From positions 2,351,382 to 2,415,381 of the forward strand of contig WJXW01000009.1 of assembly GCA_015832175.1 (NCBI GenBank): DNA of 64,000 bases, given 5' to 3'. The position numbers and the translations under genes were made by a program. Each line of letters opens with the position of its first letter. Positions within the stretch are counted from its first letter, which is position 1. The notes beneath the pieces are model-generated. The model had not been told where the DNA came from. It saw only the letters and a program-made list of their open reading frames with translations, and searched no databases. This stretch comes from Paraphaeosphaeria minitans. Taxonomy: Eukaryota > Ascomycota > Dothideomycetes > Pleosporales > Didymosphaeriaceae. Below are positions 25,619 to 38,599 of the stretch, in pieces.

Positions 25619-25963
25619 ATGCCGTTCCTCGCTGGTCTCGAAACGGTCGCTCTCCTCGGCGGTCTGGCCCTCTCATCCGGCATCGCCGTCCCGTGGATCA
25701 CGACCGTGGAGACGCGCGTGTGGCGCGAGGAGAATGCGGCGCTGTGCGTGCAGGGCCGACCCGAGGTTTCGTATGGCAAGTTCCTCTGGTGGAAGGTTTG
25801 GCGTGGAGAGAAGCTTTCGCCGGGGGCTGGTAGGAAGCGTGAGGGTGAGACTGAGGGTGAGACTGAGAGTGGGCGTGGGAAGGTGAGGTCTGAGGGTAGA
25901 CAGATGAGGTTGGGGAGGGATGGGGAGGGGATGTTGGTTGTGGTGGAGAGGGGTCGAGCGTGA
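25619..25963 (+). CDS. Small hypothetical protein with N-terminal membrane segment
   Basis: Single-exon frame of 114 codons. The chosen ATG follows an A-rich leader (AAAAAAGAAATG-like), which suits a fungal start. Residues 1-28 are hydrophobic (LLGGLALSSGIAVPW) and could be a membrane segment or signal. The middle has WREENAALCVQGRPEVSYGK, and the tail is low-complexity, rich in Gly, Glu and Arg. The frame stays open upstream to 25529, but that part looks like leader. I do not recognise the family. The low-complexity tail may be a chance extension. Confidence 0.45.
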   Translation: MPFLAGLETVALLGGLALSSGIAVPWITTVETRVWREENAALCVQGRPEVSYGKFLWWKVWRGEKLSPGAGRKREGETEGETESGRGKVRSEGRQMRLGRDGEGMLVVVERGRA

Positions 25964-27524
25964 GATTAGCGATGTCTTTCTAAATTATAAACCTGCATCT
26001 GAAGATCTTATTGCATTAATGATGAAACAAGTGATGTGTGGTTCACGAATGCGGGAAAAACTGCCTAAGCCTGATGTTGGCAACCCGCAGGCAATGGACG
26101 GGGATGTGGAACGGTGAGTGTCACTAAAAGCTAAACCTGGCTGAGTGATACCCTAAGGCAAGGCCTTCACGATAGCATGTGTATGGAGCATAAGTTCACA
26201 AGGCAACCTATGGTCGAAAAAGGTCATCGTGGCTGCCATCCATGTGCTGTCTGCCTTATGAGGCTTCCATGGATGGCCTGTACAGCGATGTGACGCTACC
26301 CCTGCTGTTGCATTGTCGATACCCTAGTGGATGCGCAATGCAGATTTTTGGGCTGGAGCAACGATCTTGCACAGTGAGGGCTGCATCGATCACAAATCGC
26401 GTTCTCAGTCGCCGCATCGTTGCAGCAGCAGTGACAAGGTCACACGGTTCCCGATTCGATTTCCGCCTTCGCTGGGTCCGATGGTCAAGCATTATTATCG
26501 CTGAGAAACAACCTCCTTCCCACAAGTTTTTCAAATTGAATGTATATTTCTAGTCATTGTATGATTTCTGTACCACTGTGAGCATGACTTCCTGCCCTCC
26601 AGTACCGACACTGAAGAAGAGACTCCAGCATTTGCAAAATTTTACCCTCGTATTGCAGGTGATAAGGTAGTTAGGTGCCATGTAGCTCGTGTACTTTAGT
26701 ATTGTTCCAAGCCGAGCTTGTCCAGAGGTGCAAAGCGGGGAAGCGGCGTATGCTGTCCTGGGGTTATGCCGTATCCTGGGAGCGGCATGCGCCAAATCGG
26801 GCAGTATTGATGGGAGTTGGGATGAGGATGCTCTTCCCGTAGGCGCTTATAAAAAATCGCCACGACGAGCAGCATGGTGTATAGCAAGCATGTCCCCGAA
26901 CGCCAGCTGCAGCAGCGCCATGCTCTGGGCTTTTTCGCTTTCGACCACATTCACGGCCGCTCCGGCGTCGCTGCAGTCCTGGACACGTTCCTGTACAATC
27001 TTTGCATTATCGACAACGATCGAATTCTATTCGTTCAATTGGTCCCGCGTCTACGGTCCAACCGCGATTGGCAGCGCCACGTGAAACTATTTCTTTGTTT
27101 GTTCTTGCAGAGGTCCCTCATCAAGATTTCTCTGTTACCGAAGTGATCTTTCTGAAACTGAACGAACTCGCCTCGTCTCTTGCGCTGCCTCGAAAACCCC
27201 TTCTCCAACCCACAACGTCGCTCCGTGCGGCAAAATGCTTGTAGTCACGTGAAGGGACGACCAATGGAAAGCTGAGAGAGAGCTAAAGGAGCGTTCATGA
27301 GTGCTGTAGCCACCACGTGGCGGGGAGGCTTGAGGTTGTTGCAGGTTGTTGCAAGGTATCGCACGCCGCGGATTGCTTGCCGCCTGCCAGGTAGGTAGTT
27401 TTACCTAGCAATTTGGGCGAATTGGGGTAATGGTTGGCCATAATGAGAATGGTACACATGTGCTACCTAGATATATTGTGCGTGTCCTGAGGCTTGCTAT
27501 GATAGCTAGGCGTCCTTCATCAAG
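25964..27524. other. Long intergenic region, E-boxes near its right end
   Basis: No convincing gene; overlapping small frames on both strands show no known motif. CACGTG palindromes at about 27246 and 27315 are possible bHLH/bZIP sites. The sequence is not obviously RIP-mutated. It could include an upstream control region for the AflR-like gene. Confidence 0.4.
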
Positions 27525-28901
27525 ATGTTCATCACATTGAAGTGTAATAAGGACAATATTTCTGTGGAACAGGCAAGCGCAAGCACTGCCCAAGGAACAC
27601 GCCCTCGCCATGCCGCCTGCAACGAGTGCCGTGTGAAGAAGGTTTGTATAGGGTGTTCTCATCTGCAGTGGCCAATTTTTTAACCGTGCTCAGCTCAAAT
27701 GCTCTGGAGACAAAGGGGGCTGCGCCGGATGCTTATTGAATAAACTTGAATGTACTTACCATCCACATGGTAGAGGTAGTAATGGTGTTACAAGACGATC
27801 ACGAAAGCATTACCAGGGCCTTGGGCCTGGAACTTACCATACGCATACACGGCCGCCCTCTGCAGAGTCAAGAGACCCCCCAACGCCTCGTTCATCTACG
27901 TCTTCGTCTGCAACATCGATAGAGCTTGATCTTGCCCTATTACCATGGCCAGCGCATGAATTTTCGTCTCTGGAAACAACAGATAATCTTCTGGACGCTT
28001 TCTGGAAGGAAAGTTCAGGTAGCATGGAAGATCGCTTAGGGGAGAGTGCTTGCCATACCTTTCACGAGACCCACGCTGGGCGTGATCTCTACCTTGATCA
28101 TGGAGAACTTTCACCAAGTGAGTCTTTTCGCACTGCTTTTTCTAGGTTAATAACAAATATAATATAGGTGAACAAGTGCTGCAATTACACACGAATGACG
28201 CGCTCACAGCCTTGTCTTCGAATATGTTCGGCGACCCGAGCCTCTCACTTACTTTTTCCGATCTCGAGCACCCGCAAACCGACTCCTCCAGCATGCCTAT
28301 TCAGCCACCAAGTGAAGCGGAAATTATCTCCGGTGCCGAACCTCCAGGAACAGCATCAAGTAATGCCAGTGGTGGCAGCTGTCCTTGCATGACCGATGCA
28401 CTTAATATCCTTGACGAACTTGAAGCCAGGAAAATGGAAACATCACCTTCTGTCACTCACAGCGTATCAGGAAAACTGTCAATTAACAAAAGTACGTTGT
28501 CACAATGTAACAGGGTGATCGAGTGCCCGACATGCCGGTACCGGCCCGGATGCGCACTGCTACTCATCCTGATATGTCGCGACCTCGTCTTCCAATTCCA
28601 ACAACTTCTTTCGGCCGATTTGAGTCCTCAAGGTCGACAGAGTGGGCCAATCAGTCCCATAGAGAGCAGGAAGGATGCTTTGGGCCATTACTCTATCGAC
28701 ACTTCGGAGGAGAAGCTTCAGGTGCTGTATGCACTGGCCATTGTACGGGGCAAGAGCTTGGCTGGATTTCTGGGAAGGTTGAAAAGGTTGGTGTGCTCTC
28801 AGTCGGGGGAAACATCGCGTAGGGAGAAGATCGAGAGCATTCAAAATTGGCATCGCAGTCTGATGGGGCGACTGATGCAAATGAGCTACGGACAGATGTA
28901 G
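27525..28901 (+). CDS. Zn2Cys6 transcription factor, AflR-like
   Basis: Nuclear regulator of the type often found in secondary-metabolite clusters. Exons: 27525-27641, 27694-28117 and 28168-28901, with frames joining cleanly, for 424 aa. The zinc cluster is split by intron 1: C32-x2-C35-x6-C42-x6-C49-x2-C52-x6-C59, with RVKKLK as the basic part. A Ser/Thr/Pro-rich stretch follows (SSTSSSATS). The C-terminal half carries GGSCPCMTDALNILDELE and a Cys-containing helical part (CPTCRYRPGCALLLILICRDLV), like the AflR regulatory domain. The start is uncertain, since the N-terminus before the zinc cluster is short and unremarkable. No polyketide or peptide synthase lies in the island. Confidence 0.82.
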
Positions 28902-30285
28902 CGGCATCATTGAGGCCATTGTTCGAAGGCAGATCTCGAGGATTCTTGGACGAGATGTCCAGCATACAGAAGTGGGTTCGAAGTCTACAGCCACAGCTTC
29001 TTCTATGTACACCGGAAAGAAGACTATGACCATCAGAGGTATAATGGACCAATTACTCGTTGTTACTCGTCGTTTGTCGATGCCTTGCTTGAGCGGCTGC
29101 ATCATTGAAAAGTCTTAACTTTTTTCGCCTCGCATTTGAGAGCTACGGCCTGCCCAGGATGGTGAACTACCTAAATGTACTATATGGAAATCTCAAGGCT
29201 GACATATGGTAACACTGGCAACATATCTGGCAGTCTCCCAATCTGGACAGTATGTAACAAGATGTGAGCCGGTTCCCCGGGCCTAGATGCCCTAAAAGAA
29301 CCTGGGATCTACATATCTCCAGGCCTCTCTACAAGCACCATGGTAGTACAACTTCCGGGCACTTCCTCTTTGATTCTAGTGGCCTGAGGTTTCCGGAGGT
29401 TTCCTCGGCCGAACAGTGACACAGAGTGCGGCAGGATCGTACAACCGGGGACGCAAGATTAACGTGCATGCTGCACGAGGTGCATGATCATACATCCTAT
29501 CAGCCGTGATGGCAGTGTTGAAGATGATTCTCACTGCATTGATACGCAAACACTAGTACCCTCGAGAGCAGCTTTCTAGGTAAGACAACGTTCTGCCCGA
29601 AGGTATCTTTAAGCCCTCTCTCAGAAAAGCGCATATCAAACTAAGGCATTGTATCAAATGATAGACTGCAGCTTTCTACTTGACATGAAGCCATATGCGA
29701 GGTATGAGTCCAAACGTGTAGATGTATGATTATGGCACACATCGTAACAAGCTAGGACCAAAGCAATAGTCAGGTAGGACTAGCTATATAGTAGTCCACT
29801 CAGGAGGTCTTACCCTACTATATACACTATACTATGACTGAGGAAGCTTGTAAAGTTAATATGAGCACTGATCCTTTAGCGGATCGTCTAGTAGGTTAAT
29901 GTAAGATATAGTCTTCTTTAGTTATTGTATCTATAACACTGTCACGTTACATATAGGCCATGAAATACCGATCCAGTGGCTTCTGCATGTCGCTTCGGGC
30001 ATCGTCTGTATGCATCCGTACTGCTGGAACTTTCGAAGACTAGACCGGGCCAAAAAGCGACATACTCAGGATTTGTACAATGCAAGGACTACCAGCAACA
30101 TAGTAGGGGAGGGCTTGCAGCCATCGCAAAAAAGCATGGCAGCCTCAAGGTAGCCCTTGCAGCTACACTTAGGGCAACCCCCAGTAGTGCAAATAGCCGG
30201 ATACAGTAGCACAGTGCAGCGATTTCTATCTAAAACTGCCAGAAAGAAGATTCTGCTTACGCAGTATCACAAACAATTGCCCCTC
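28902..30285. other. Intergenic region between AflR-like gene and P450 relic
   Basis: No supported gene. A short TpA-rich patch around 29750-29950 may be a mildly mutated repeat fragment. The frame open from 30157 runs into the P450, but the hydrophobic start at 30286 is preferred. Confidence 0.45.
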
Positions 30286-31074
30286 ATGTCGGTCTCTGTT
30301 TCTCATTATGCTGCGTTGCTTTGCGGTGTAGCTTCGTTTTTAGTGTACTTTGTGCGGGGGGAACATCATCTACATGTCAAGCTTTACATGCAAATCTTGA
30401 TTACCACCCTAGCTCTCGCCTCACTCGGACACGCTTATCTGAACGAAACTACCGTCCTCTCCGCGGTCGCTGAAGTTTCAGGCCACGCGTGTTTTTTTCT
30501 CCATGGACTTTATGGAGCTCGCTCTGTGTATCGCCTCTTCTTGCACCCGCTCAGAAAATTCGCTGGACCCACAGGTGCAAAACTCACAAGTTTTTGGCTC
30601 TCGTGGCGAGTGTGCCACCTCGATACATTCCGACAACTCAGAAACTTGCACGATCAGCATGGCCCTTTTGTACGGATTGGACCAGACAATCTCTCCATAT
30701 CTAATCCGAAAGCCGTGCAAGTGATATATGGATCAGGCTCGAAATGCACAAAAAGCTCTTGGTACGACTCGACATGGCCTATGGTATCTCTCAACACGAT
30801 GCGCGAGAGAAAACTTCACGATGAGCGACGACGCATCTGGAGCACTGCTTTCGGCGACAAGGCTCTTCGAGGTTACGAGCAGAGGCTGCGTCTTTATCGC
30901 AACAGACTCATCAACCATCTGGTCGAGTCAAATGGATGCGGTGTCAACGTCACCAAATGGTTTAACCTGTTCAGTGTCGACTTCATGGGAGACATGGCTA
31001 ATATTATTAGGACTGAGGATTCGGACCCAGTATCGTCCGTGCGCTGGTACGTGCGCACTGGCGCTAGTCCGTAA
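30286..31074 (+). pseudogene. Cytochrome P450, 3'-truncated at the island border
   Basis: N-terminal half of a fungal P450, open for 262 codons without introns. It shows hydrophobic N-terminal segments, then YRLFLHPLRKFAGP (the Pro-rich hinge), GPFVRIGPDNLSI, and the C-helix motif RRIWSTAFGDKALRGYE. Homology seems to stop near 31000, after VDFMGDMA, where most P450s continue FG. The frame then runs through unrelated codons to a stop at 31074, beside a tandem array and RIP-degraded DNA. The I-helix, ExxR and haem-binding cysteine are all absent, so it cannot be an active enzyme. Truncation by insertion or rearrangement is the simplest reading. Confidence 0.85.
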
Positions 31075-31082
31075 ACGGCTAG

Positions 31083-31268
31083 CCCACTAACGCGCTATCT
31101 CGCGCATCAACGCACTATCTTAACACACTATCCCGCGCACTAACGCACTATCTCAATGCACTATCCTACGCACTAACGCACTATCTTAACGCGCTATCCC
31201 ACGCACTAACGCACTATCTTAACGTGCTATCCTACACACTAACGCACTATTTTAGCGCACTATTATAC
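31083..31268. repeat. 33-bp tandem array at the island border
   Basis: About five consecutive units of 33 bp, each holding three CGC(A/G)CTA-like motifs. Copies become more TpA-rich from left to right. The array marks the step from normal to RIP-degraded composition. Confidence 0.9.
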
Positions 31269-33369
31269 GCATTAATTTACAATTTACTATTTTAACCTTA
31301 CACCCTTATCTATCTAGTAAGTGCAATTTCTAGCTAACTATTCTAACTATAACTTTTAACTGCATAACTGCACAACTTTACTTATAAACTATAAGCCTAC
31401 CCTTTTACTTATATAGGGGACCTTTACACATATAGGCTGCAAGGACTCCTCACAGCACTACTAGGGGGTAGTTACAAAAGTTTATAGCACTATTATTATT
31501 AGGGCGAAAACTTTATTAAGAAGCCCTAAGGAATCGCACTATCTATAGGTTATGCTAAGCCACTAAACAATTTCAACCCTATACTAGGACTAAAATTAGT
31601 ATAACGCAGAATTATAAATTACGTAAACCTTTCTTAAGTACCTCTAATTAGTAAATATAACCCTCTTAAGTGTTACCTAGCTATTATACGAATCGTTAAC
31701 ATCCCCTAAAAGCCGCTAACTACTTACTAGTTAGAAACCTATAATTAAATTATAATACGCTAAATTCTTATCTAAAAGCATCTCTAGGAGTAAGGGCTCT
31801 AGCAGCTCTAGATCTAATATACACGCCTTATATATTTCTACTATAGCTATTACGCTTTTAAAGACAGTATTATTATATTATACAACTATATCTATCTATT
31901 ACTAGAACTGCGTAACTATTATGCCTTATTTAATATAGGTGTTAGATACAGAGTTCCTTAGTAGTATTGTAAACACGCCTATACTAAACTTTACCTTAAG
32001 TAAACACTATTATCTCCTTACATCTAAGCACTAACTAAATTCTCTCTACGCTATAGAATACATTTCCTTAGTTAGTTCTTCTTTTTTTGTTATATTAAAT
32101 TTTTAAGTAAATAAAAGTTTTTTTATAATAGACATATATCTTTTTCCTTTTTTACTAGATAGTATCTTTCTTTTTTATACTAGGCCTTCTAACAATTTAA
32201 ACTCTAACTATAGCGCTGCCTATATCTAGCGCTACTATATCTTACTTATAATACTAACTACCTATCCTTATCTTACGCTCTTATACAGCGAATAGAACCT
32301 CTTAGTCTTAAACTGTGTAAAACTATATTTTATAAAACTAGCACTAGAGTGTTGTAATAATGCTATGCTGCTCTCTAGTATAGTGTTAGCTATAGTACTA
32401 TTGCCCTCTTTATATTTAACTATGTCTAGTAGTCTCTCTACTTTTTCTCTAAATAACTATAGGCCCTATGTGTGCTTTGTCCTTTATACTTATAACACTA
32501 TTTTCTAATTACATAGATACTTAGCTGCACTTATAGTAACTACTTAGCTTATTATCCTTTCCCTAATAGTAGCGCCTACTCTTAGTAGTTTTTTTACAAA
32601 TGCATAGTAACGTGCCTTTTCTTTATTATTTTCTAATAACTCTACCTCCTCTATATATTATATACATAGCACAACTTCTATTATTATATCTACTAGCTAA
32701 CGCTTTAGCTTTTAATTTCTATCCTTTACTAAACAGCTAGTTGCTTTTAACATGCGATTTTATTTTAGAGGCGCTTTTGGGGCCTCTACTTAAGTGTCTT
32801 CCTCCTTACCTAACTCTTCCTTACTATTACTTTGGCGCGCTTAGTCCCTATAGATAGAGTATAAGAAGTGAAAAAATTCTTCCTTTTTTACTTATTTACA
32901 TATCTATTACACTATAGACTTAGGTGAGCTGTATAAAAATACCTTAGTAGGAGAACTTCTTCTCTATAGAACTAAACACTATATAGGCTTCTAATTGTAA
33001 ACTTGTTTATGTGCGTCTTATATAAGGGAGGGAATTAAACTACTATTATCTTAAAGCACCTTAGCTAGTAAGATTAAAGAATAGTAGGCTATAGTATAAT
33101 ATAGTATTTATGTAACCTAGAATAATAAATATTACCTAGTGTTTCTTATCTCCCTTTAGCACTAAAGTTTAGCCAACTTATTTTAACTATAGACGTAGAT
33201 TAAAATTAATTACACTACTACTAACTATAGAGACTTCTAAACACATTTACTATAATAAAACCTATCACTTTATTACCTGCGTACTATATAGATATGTAAT
33301 ACTCCTAAGCAAGGTATTTTCTTATTTTAATAAGAAACACAAATAAGAGATAACTAGTAAAGAGAGGCG
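31269..33369. other. RIP-degraded DNA with a possible minus-strand relic
   Basis: AT-rich. On the minus strand, about 32850-32280, one frame gives a long charged, helix-like reading with TAG/TAA at likely former Gln/Trp codons (for example YYAFVKKLLRVGATIRE). The family is not recognised. Confidence 0.35.
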
Positions 33370-36300
33370 CGTTATCTAAGAATATATTAATAAGCTTAGG
33401 AACCTTTACCCACTACTATAAGAGAAATATAAAGAATTTATAGTTCCTAACACCTTAGTACTAGCCTTCCTTAGCCTACATATTATCCCTAATAGTTATT
33501 ACTATTGTTACTATACCTATATTGCTACTAGGATTTCTATAAGGCATAATATGTAAGGACACCTACACTAGGAATATAAACTCTACATTCTAAACATAGC
33601 TAAAGAAAAAAGGCAGCTTTAGTACAGTAAGTAAGTAAAGGGCGCAGATTACTAATAGTTTTTCCTCTCTATGCCACCCCTATTCTGAAACCTTTGTCTT
33701 ACTTATAAATTTATAGTTAAACTATCTATAAACTCACATAGCTCTAAAGCCACTACTAATAGCGTTAAAAACCTAACTAAACCTAGTGTAGTCCTTATAC
33801 CTATTTCTGCCCCTACTAGTAGTAAATTTGCAGATTAGCTCTAGGAAGCGTTATAATAGGCTAAGAAAGTAAAGTAAGAGTAATTAGTAGCTATACTTAG
33901 CATACCCTCTATTTTTACAAATTCTTAGGTTGCCTATATAGGTGTCCTATAAGTGTTTAGCAACACGTCTATATAGGTAAAGGCTTTATAATATATAGCT
34001 ATACTAACTGCTATAGGTGATCTAAAGCTATATTATCTCTACGTAACTATAAAGAGTATAGCTAGAACTTAGTAAAATGTTGCTAGTAAAGCCTCCTGCT
34101 ACGCCTATATAAGAGTAATATAGGAACATAAGACTAATGTTCCCCTTACTCTACTAGAGCTATACTAGGATCTTTGCCTCTGCTACGTAGAACTACTCTA
34201 GAAGATATTTATCTTCTTCTACCATGTATTAGTTAATAATATAGAGAAGCTACTAACACTTTATTTATAGCCTTACTAGGAGTAGACCTGGCAGGATATT
34301 ATAGAGTACTTAGATTTAATAGATAACATCCTAGAAGTCTAAGAGCACTACACTAGAACTTAATTTATATTATTTAAAGAGCACTGCTATCGCTTTTAGC
34401 TATCCCTTATTAAATAAACTAGTTAAACTAAGTATTTTAAACTTGCCCTATTAACACCTATAGCGTTCCTAACACTCTCCTATAATAGAAAAAGTTTTTA
34501 AGAGGCGTATAACTTTGTAATAAACATATTAGCTATAAAGAAGTTCTGCTGTTTTGTAGGCTTTTAGAAACTGCAGGATAACTTTGTCTATTTAAATAAC
34601 ATCTAGCCCTAGGCTACTACAAATAGCATGCAGACTACTATTTCGCTTAATAAGGCTTCCCTTTTTATCGCTAAGTAAAATAGTAATATGTCTGTAGAGG
34701 TAGAGAACTGCAATCTTATAGATACGTTTAAGGCGTGGGTATATAACTACCTTACTATAGAATATCCTATAAGCATAAGCTGGCTTATAAACACAGCATA
34801 GTTTATTAGTAAGTTCTAATACAGTAAGAACCTAGATGCTTTTGTGCACTAGAACAGGGATACAGTTACTATACGTAATATAAGAATAACCCTAGCCTTA
34901 TTTACAACAATGGCTAGGAACAAGTATAAGGAGACCTTAAAGATCCTATGCTAGCTAACCTTTGTATCTGCTTATTTAGACCTTCTAAATATTCTATAGG
35001 AACTTCTAGTAGAGGAACTAAAAAATGTTACACTAGGCTTCTCTGTGTTTGGCCTTAACAATAGTAACTTTGTGTACAGAGCCGACTTCGTCATTGAAAA
35101 CCTAATAAAGGGGGTAGGTTAAGAAAGTTTTTTAACTACCCTCCTTATAAACCTACGTAACTTCACCTAGGTGCAGCAATACTGTAATCTAGTACAGAAA
35201 TTTCTAAAGCATTTTCTTTACCTAATTCACTTTACTAGCGGCTAATTTAGCTGTGGAATAGAAGTGCTTAGCGTTTAACTTAAGAATAGTTATACTATAG
35301 GTATATATAACATCTTCCTATATAATAGTTTTGTTACAGTAGTCCTACAATACTATAAAGGGTACAACCGCAATAAGACTGTAAAGACTATATATAGATT
35401 CCTCCTAGTAGAGGTGGGCAGTCTCTTAGTGTGGTACATTTGGCTAGTCTAACTATTCTATCTAGTTGTCTAAGGATAAATAGGAACAGACCTTTATAAC
35501 TACTATTACGAGTAGGCGCAAAGTGTGCTCCTGTGGCTAGATATAGTAGGAAAATAACACACTACGTTATATGTCCTTAGTTTAGCTATCTAGAGTGCTA
35601 GTCTTTGTTAGATTAGGTAGGAGATTAATATTAGCACCTTATGTTACCTTATAATTGCTTTTACCCGCTGGTTCGCCAGCTCTAAGATGCTTATTCAGGA
35701 ACTCACTAAAGAGGATGTGGATAATATTATAAACAAGGTAGAGGCTAAAGTATAAGAAATATAGGCTAGGCACCTACCTGAAATAGCCTACGTAGTATAC
35801 GCACTTAATATATTAAAGATATTTACCTACTTATTTAATAATGTAGAGGCACACTTTAAGATATTATAGAAATAGTATTACGCTATTTATTTTAGCTTAG
35901 TAAAAGCGTAGCTAAGTCTTAACTATTATAAGAGTATTATAGCTACTACTTAACAGTAGAATACTAAGAGAAGTAACATTAATCTCCTATAACTATTATA
36001 AGAGAACTTTAGATGCGACGCCTAATTTAGAGGTATATAGAAGGCTGCCCTATTAGCTATTTTTATAGGCGAAAGTGTAGTAGTGTATATTATAAGCACT
36101 AGAGCTGGTAAAAGTCTCCTCTTTATACTACTAGCCTACTGTCTAGGCTATAGGCAGAGCCTTATAATAGTGCCACTTATAGTCTTATATATAGACATAC
36201 TTTAACGCTATACAACCTTGCGTATACGTGCTATAGTGTGGAAGCAGGGCTTATATAATAAGTAGGCGGCTATTGTACTTGCAACTCTAGAGAATATAGC

Positions 36301-37100
36301 TAGTAATAGTTTCTAGGCTTACGTACGTAGGCAGAAGTTATTAGGCGTACTAGAGCGAATAGTGGTGGACGAATTTTACTATGTTATTCTCCCTAATATA
36401 GTATACCGCCCTTATCTCTACAACCTACATTAGTTAACACAGTACAAAGTCCCTCTAACTTTACTTACTATAACTCTACCTCTAGATAATTAGCACTAAG
36501 CGTTTTAATTACTAGGCCTCCTTATAGATATAAACCCTTATAGGGAATCTACACCTTATAGTAATGTCTAATATAAGGTCTACAGCGTCCCACTCTTAAT
36601 AAGCACTATAATAATAGATATAGTAGAGTACATATAATAGGCTCTATAAAAATTTAAGAAGGTTCTTATCTATATTAATCTTGTTTTAATAGTAGATACC
36701 TTAGCCTAGGGCCTAGACTGCTTAAGATACCACAGCTAAATAGAAGAGGGCAAGAAGGGAACAAGCTTAGACCTATTTTTATAATAATTAGAAGGCGCTA
36801 TAATTACAACTAGCGCATTAATAGAAGGCCTTTATATTCTAGATATCTAGGCAGTTATTAGGTTCGCTCTACTAGCTAGTCTAATTAGCCTTATGTAAGA
36901 ATTTAGTAGGGTTGCCTAGGACCAGGAACTAGGCACTGCACGCCTGGTGCTTAGTAAGTAAGTTCTAAATACACACTTTAACAAAGCTAGTTAGGATACT
37001 TAGCTGGCTGTGCTAGCCTATATATAGGACTCTACCCACTAACTAGTCTGCTATTACAGTATTATTAATCGTTATTTTAATAGTAATAAGATAAGGAAGA
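33370..37100 (+). pseudogene. RIP-killed finger-recombinase-like-RecQ helicase
   Basis: Relic of the same family as the intact gene at 57885-62306, with many stops. A DUF3505-like C2H2 zinc-finger segment lies near 33470-33570 (Y-Y-C-Y-Y-T-Y-I-A-T-R-I-S-I-R-H). A middle segment at about 35225-35460 parallels residues 671-740 of the intact protein (for example V-T-V-V-L-Q-Y-Y-K beside M-T-V-V-R-Y-Y-K). Helicase motif I reads TRAGKSLLFI near 36095-36125, followed by SLIIVPLIVLY. Motif VI reads QEF-RVA-DQELGTAR near 36890-36945, with stops at the gaps. The order matches the intact gene throughout. The boundaries given are approximate. Confidence 0.8.
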
Positions 37101-38599
37101 TGTGCAAAGCATCTAAGTAGGCTTATAATATATACTTAGACTTAATTTACTCCCTATCTAATTTACCCTACATACAAAGTTTATTAATTACACTAGGAAG
37201 ACTCTAAGGTGTAGTAAGGGGGCTACTGTAAAACGTGCCTTTAACGCCTGTTTAGGCTAGGTACAATGTAAACTCCTTACTAGCCTATATAATAGGTACC
37301 TAGAGTAGTGACTATTATGTTCTATTATCTAGAAAACGCCTACTATCTCTAACACCTAGTTAATTAACTAGGCTAGCCAGCCTATAGACAGATCTAGGTC
37401 TCCTCCTAATATATACAGGAACCACGTTAGGTTCCCCTACTAAACGTTTATTTACCCCTAGTTAGTTTTTCTCTAGCTCCCTAGTTACTGTGCTAATTGT
37501 ATACACAGTAAACCTATATTAGAAGGCACTAGCTACGCCTTTTAGAGCAGCCTACTAAAAGAGAGAGCTAGACTTCTTTTAATATAGGACAGAAGAGGCT
37601 AGGAAGAGAAGAGGTAGGATCTTTAGAGAAGAGATACTAGCTTGTCTTAAATACTAGAGACTTTACTATGTAGCTTACTTTGTTAAATAGAAGCCCTTTA
37701 ACTATAGCTAGGATTAATATGCTATTATTACTAGATAAAAGACAACCTACTTAGGGAACACTGTTATGTCCTATCGCGTTTAGATAGGAAACAAATAGGG
37801 TAAAGGTAACTGCTAGGCCTACCTTCTCCTAGTAAATTACTGCCCTAGGTGGCTTATACTAAGATCTAACTAGGTTCGAACAGGACTATTAAAAGACGCT
37901 TTATGTATTAATAAATTCGCTATTTAAAATACGTGGGCGATTCTGTGAAATAAGTGCCTAAAGGCGAAAGAGCTGTAGAGTCGTAATATTAAAGTAATTA
38001 AGGGTAAGGACTAGGATCCTAAGAGTACTAATGTATTCTAGCAACACTTTATTAGTGTTATTAATTTTAGTAACAACCACAAGGTGGGAAGGATTATTCT
38101 TAGCCTTAACTAGCTAACGCAGACCTACTATATGTCTAAGCGCTATATAGAGTTATAGTAGGACTGCTCTAGCTAGGGAGCTAGTAGAACCCCTTCCGTA
38201 ATACTAATTTAAATGCAATATAGACATAATAATAGAAAGTTTAAAGTGGGTGACGTATACTATAGGACTAAGGGAAATATAAGAATCTATATCTGTTATA
38301 TAGGGCATAAGTAAGGTAAATTAGGGGGAGAGGCTGTCTTGCAAACATATTAGGGTTTAAAATAGAATAGAAAAGTGTTAGGTATACGTCTGGCGTAAGC
38401 AGGAGTGTATTTATAACCCCTAGTAATAGTAATTAAATATATTACAAAAGAAAGTAATACTAAGCTAGAAAGACTACTCTTAAGATGTAAATATGTCTAC
38501 TAGGCTTAGCTATAGCAAGTAAGCTGGTATAAGCTTAGTGTTACCTTCGCCCTTATTATCTCTACTATCCTTGCCCTCTTTACTCTTACCCTTATCTTT
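37101..38599. other. RIP-degraded DNA after the RecQ relic
   Basis: Probably includes the tail of the relic helicase or a neighbouring gene on the plus strand to about 38400. I cannot align it with anything. A short Leu/Ser-rich frame at 38538-38783 is low-complexity (CTT/TTA-rich) and is not supported as a gene. Confidence 0.35.

Noticed and set aside
26689..27146. Overlapping plus-strand frames as a possible gene
   Set aside because: No motif, no supported splice pattern, and all three frames are similarly open.
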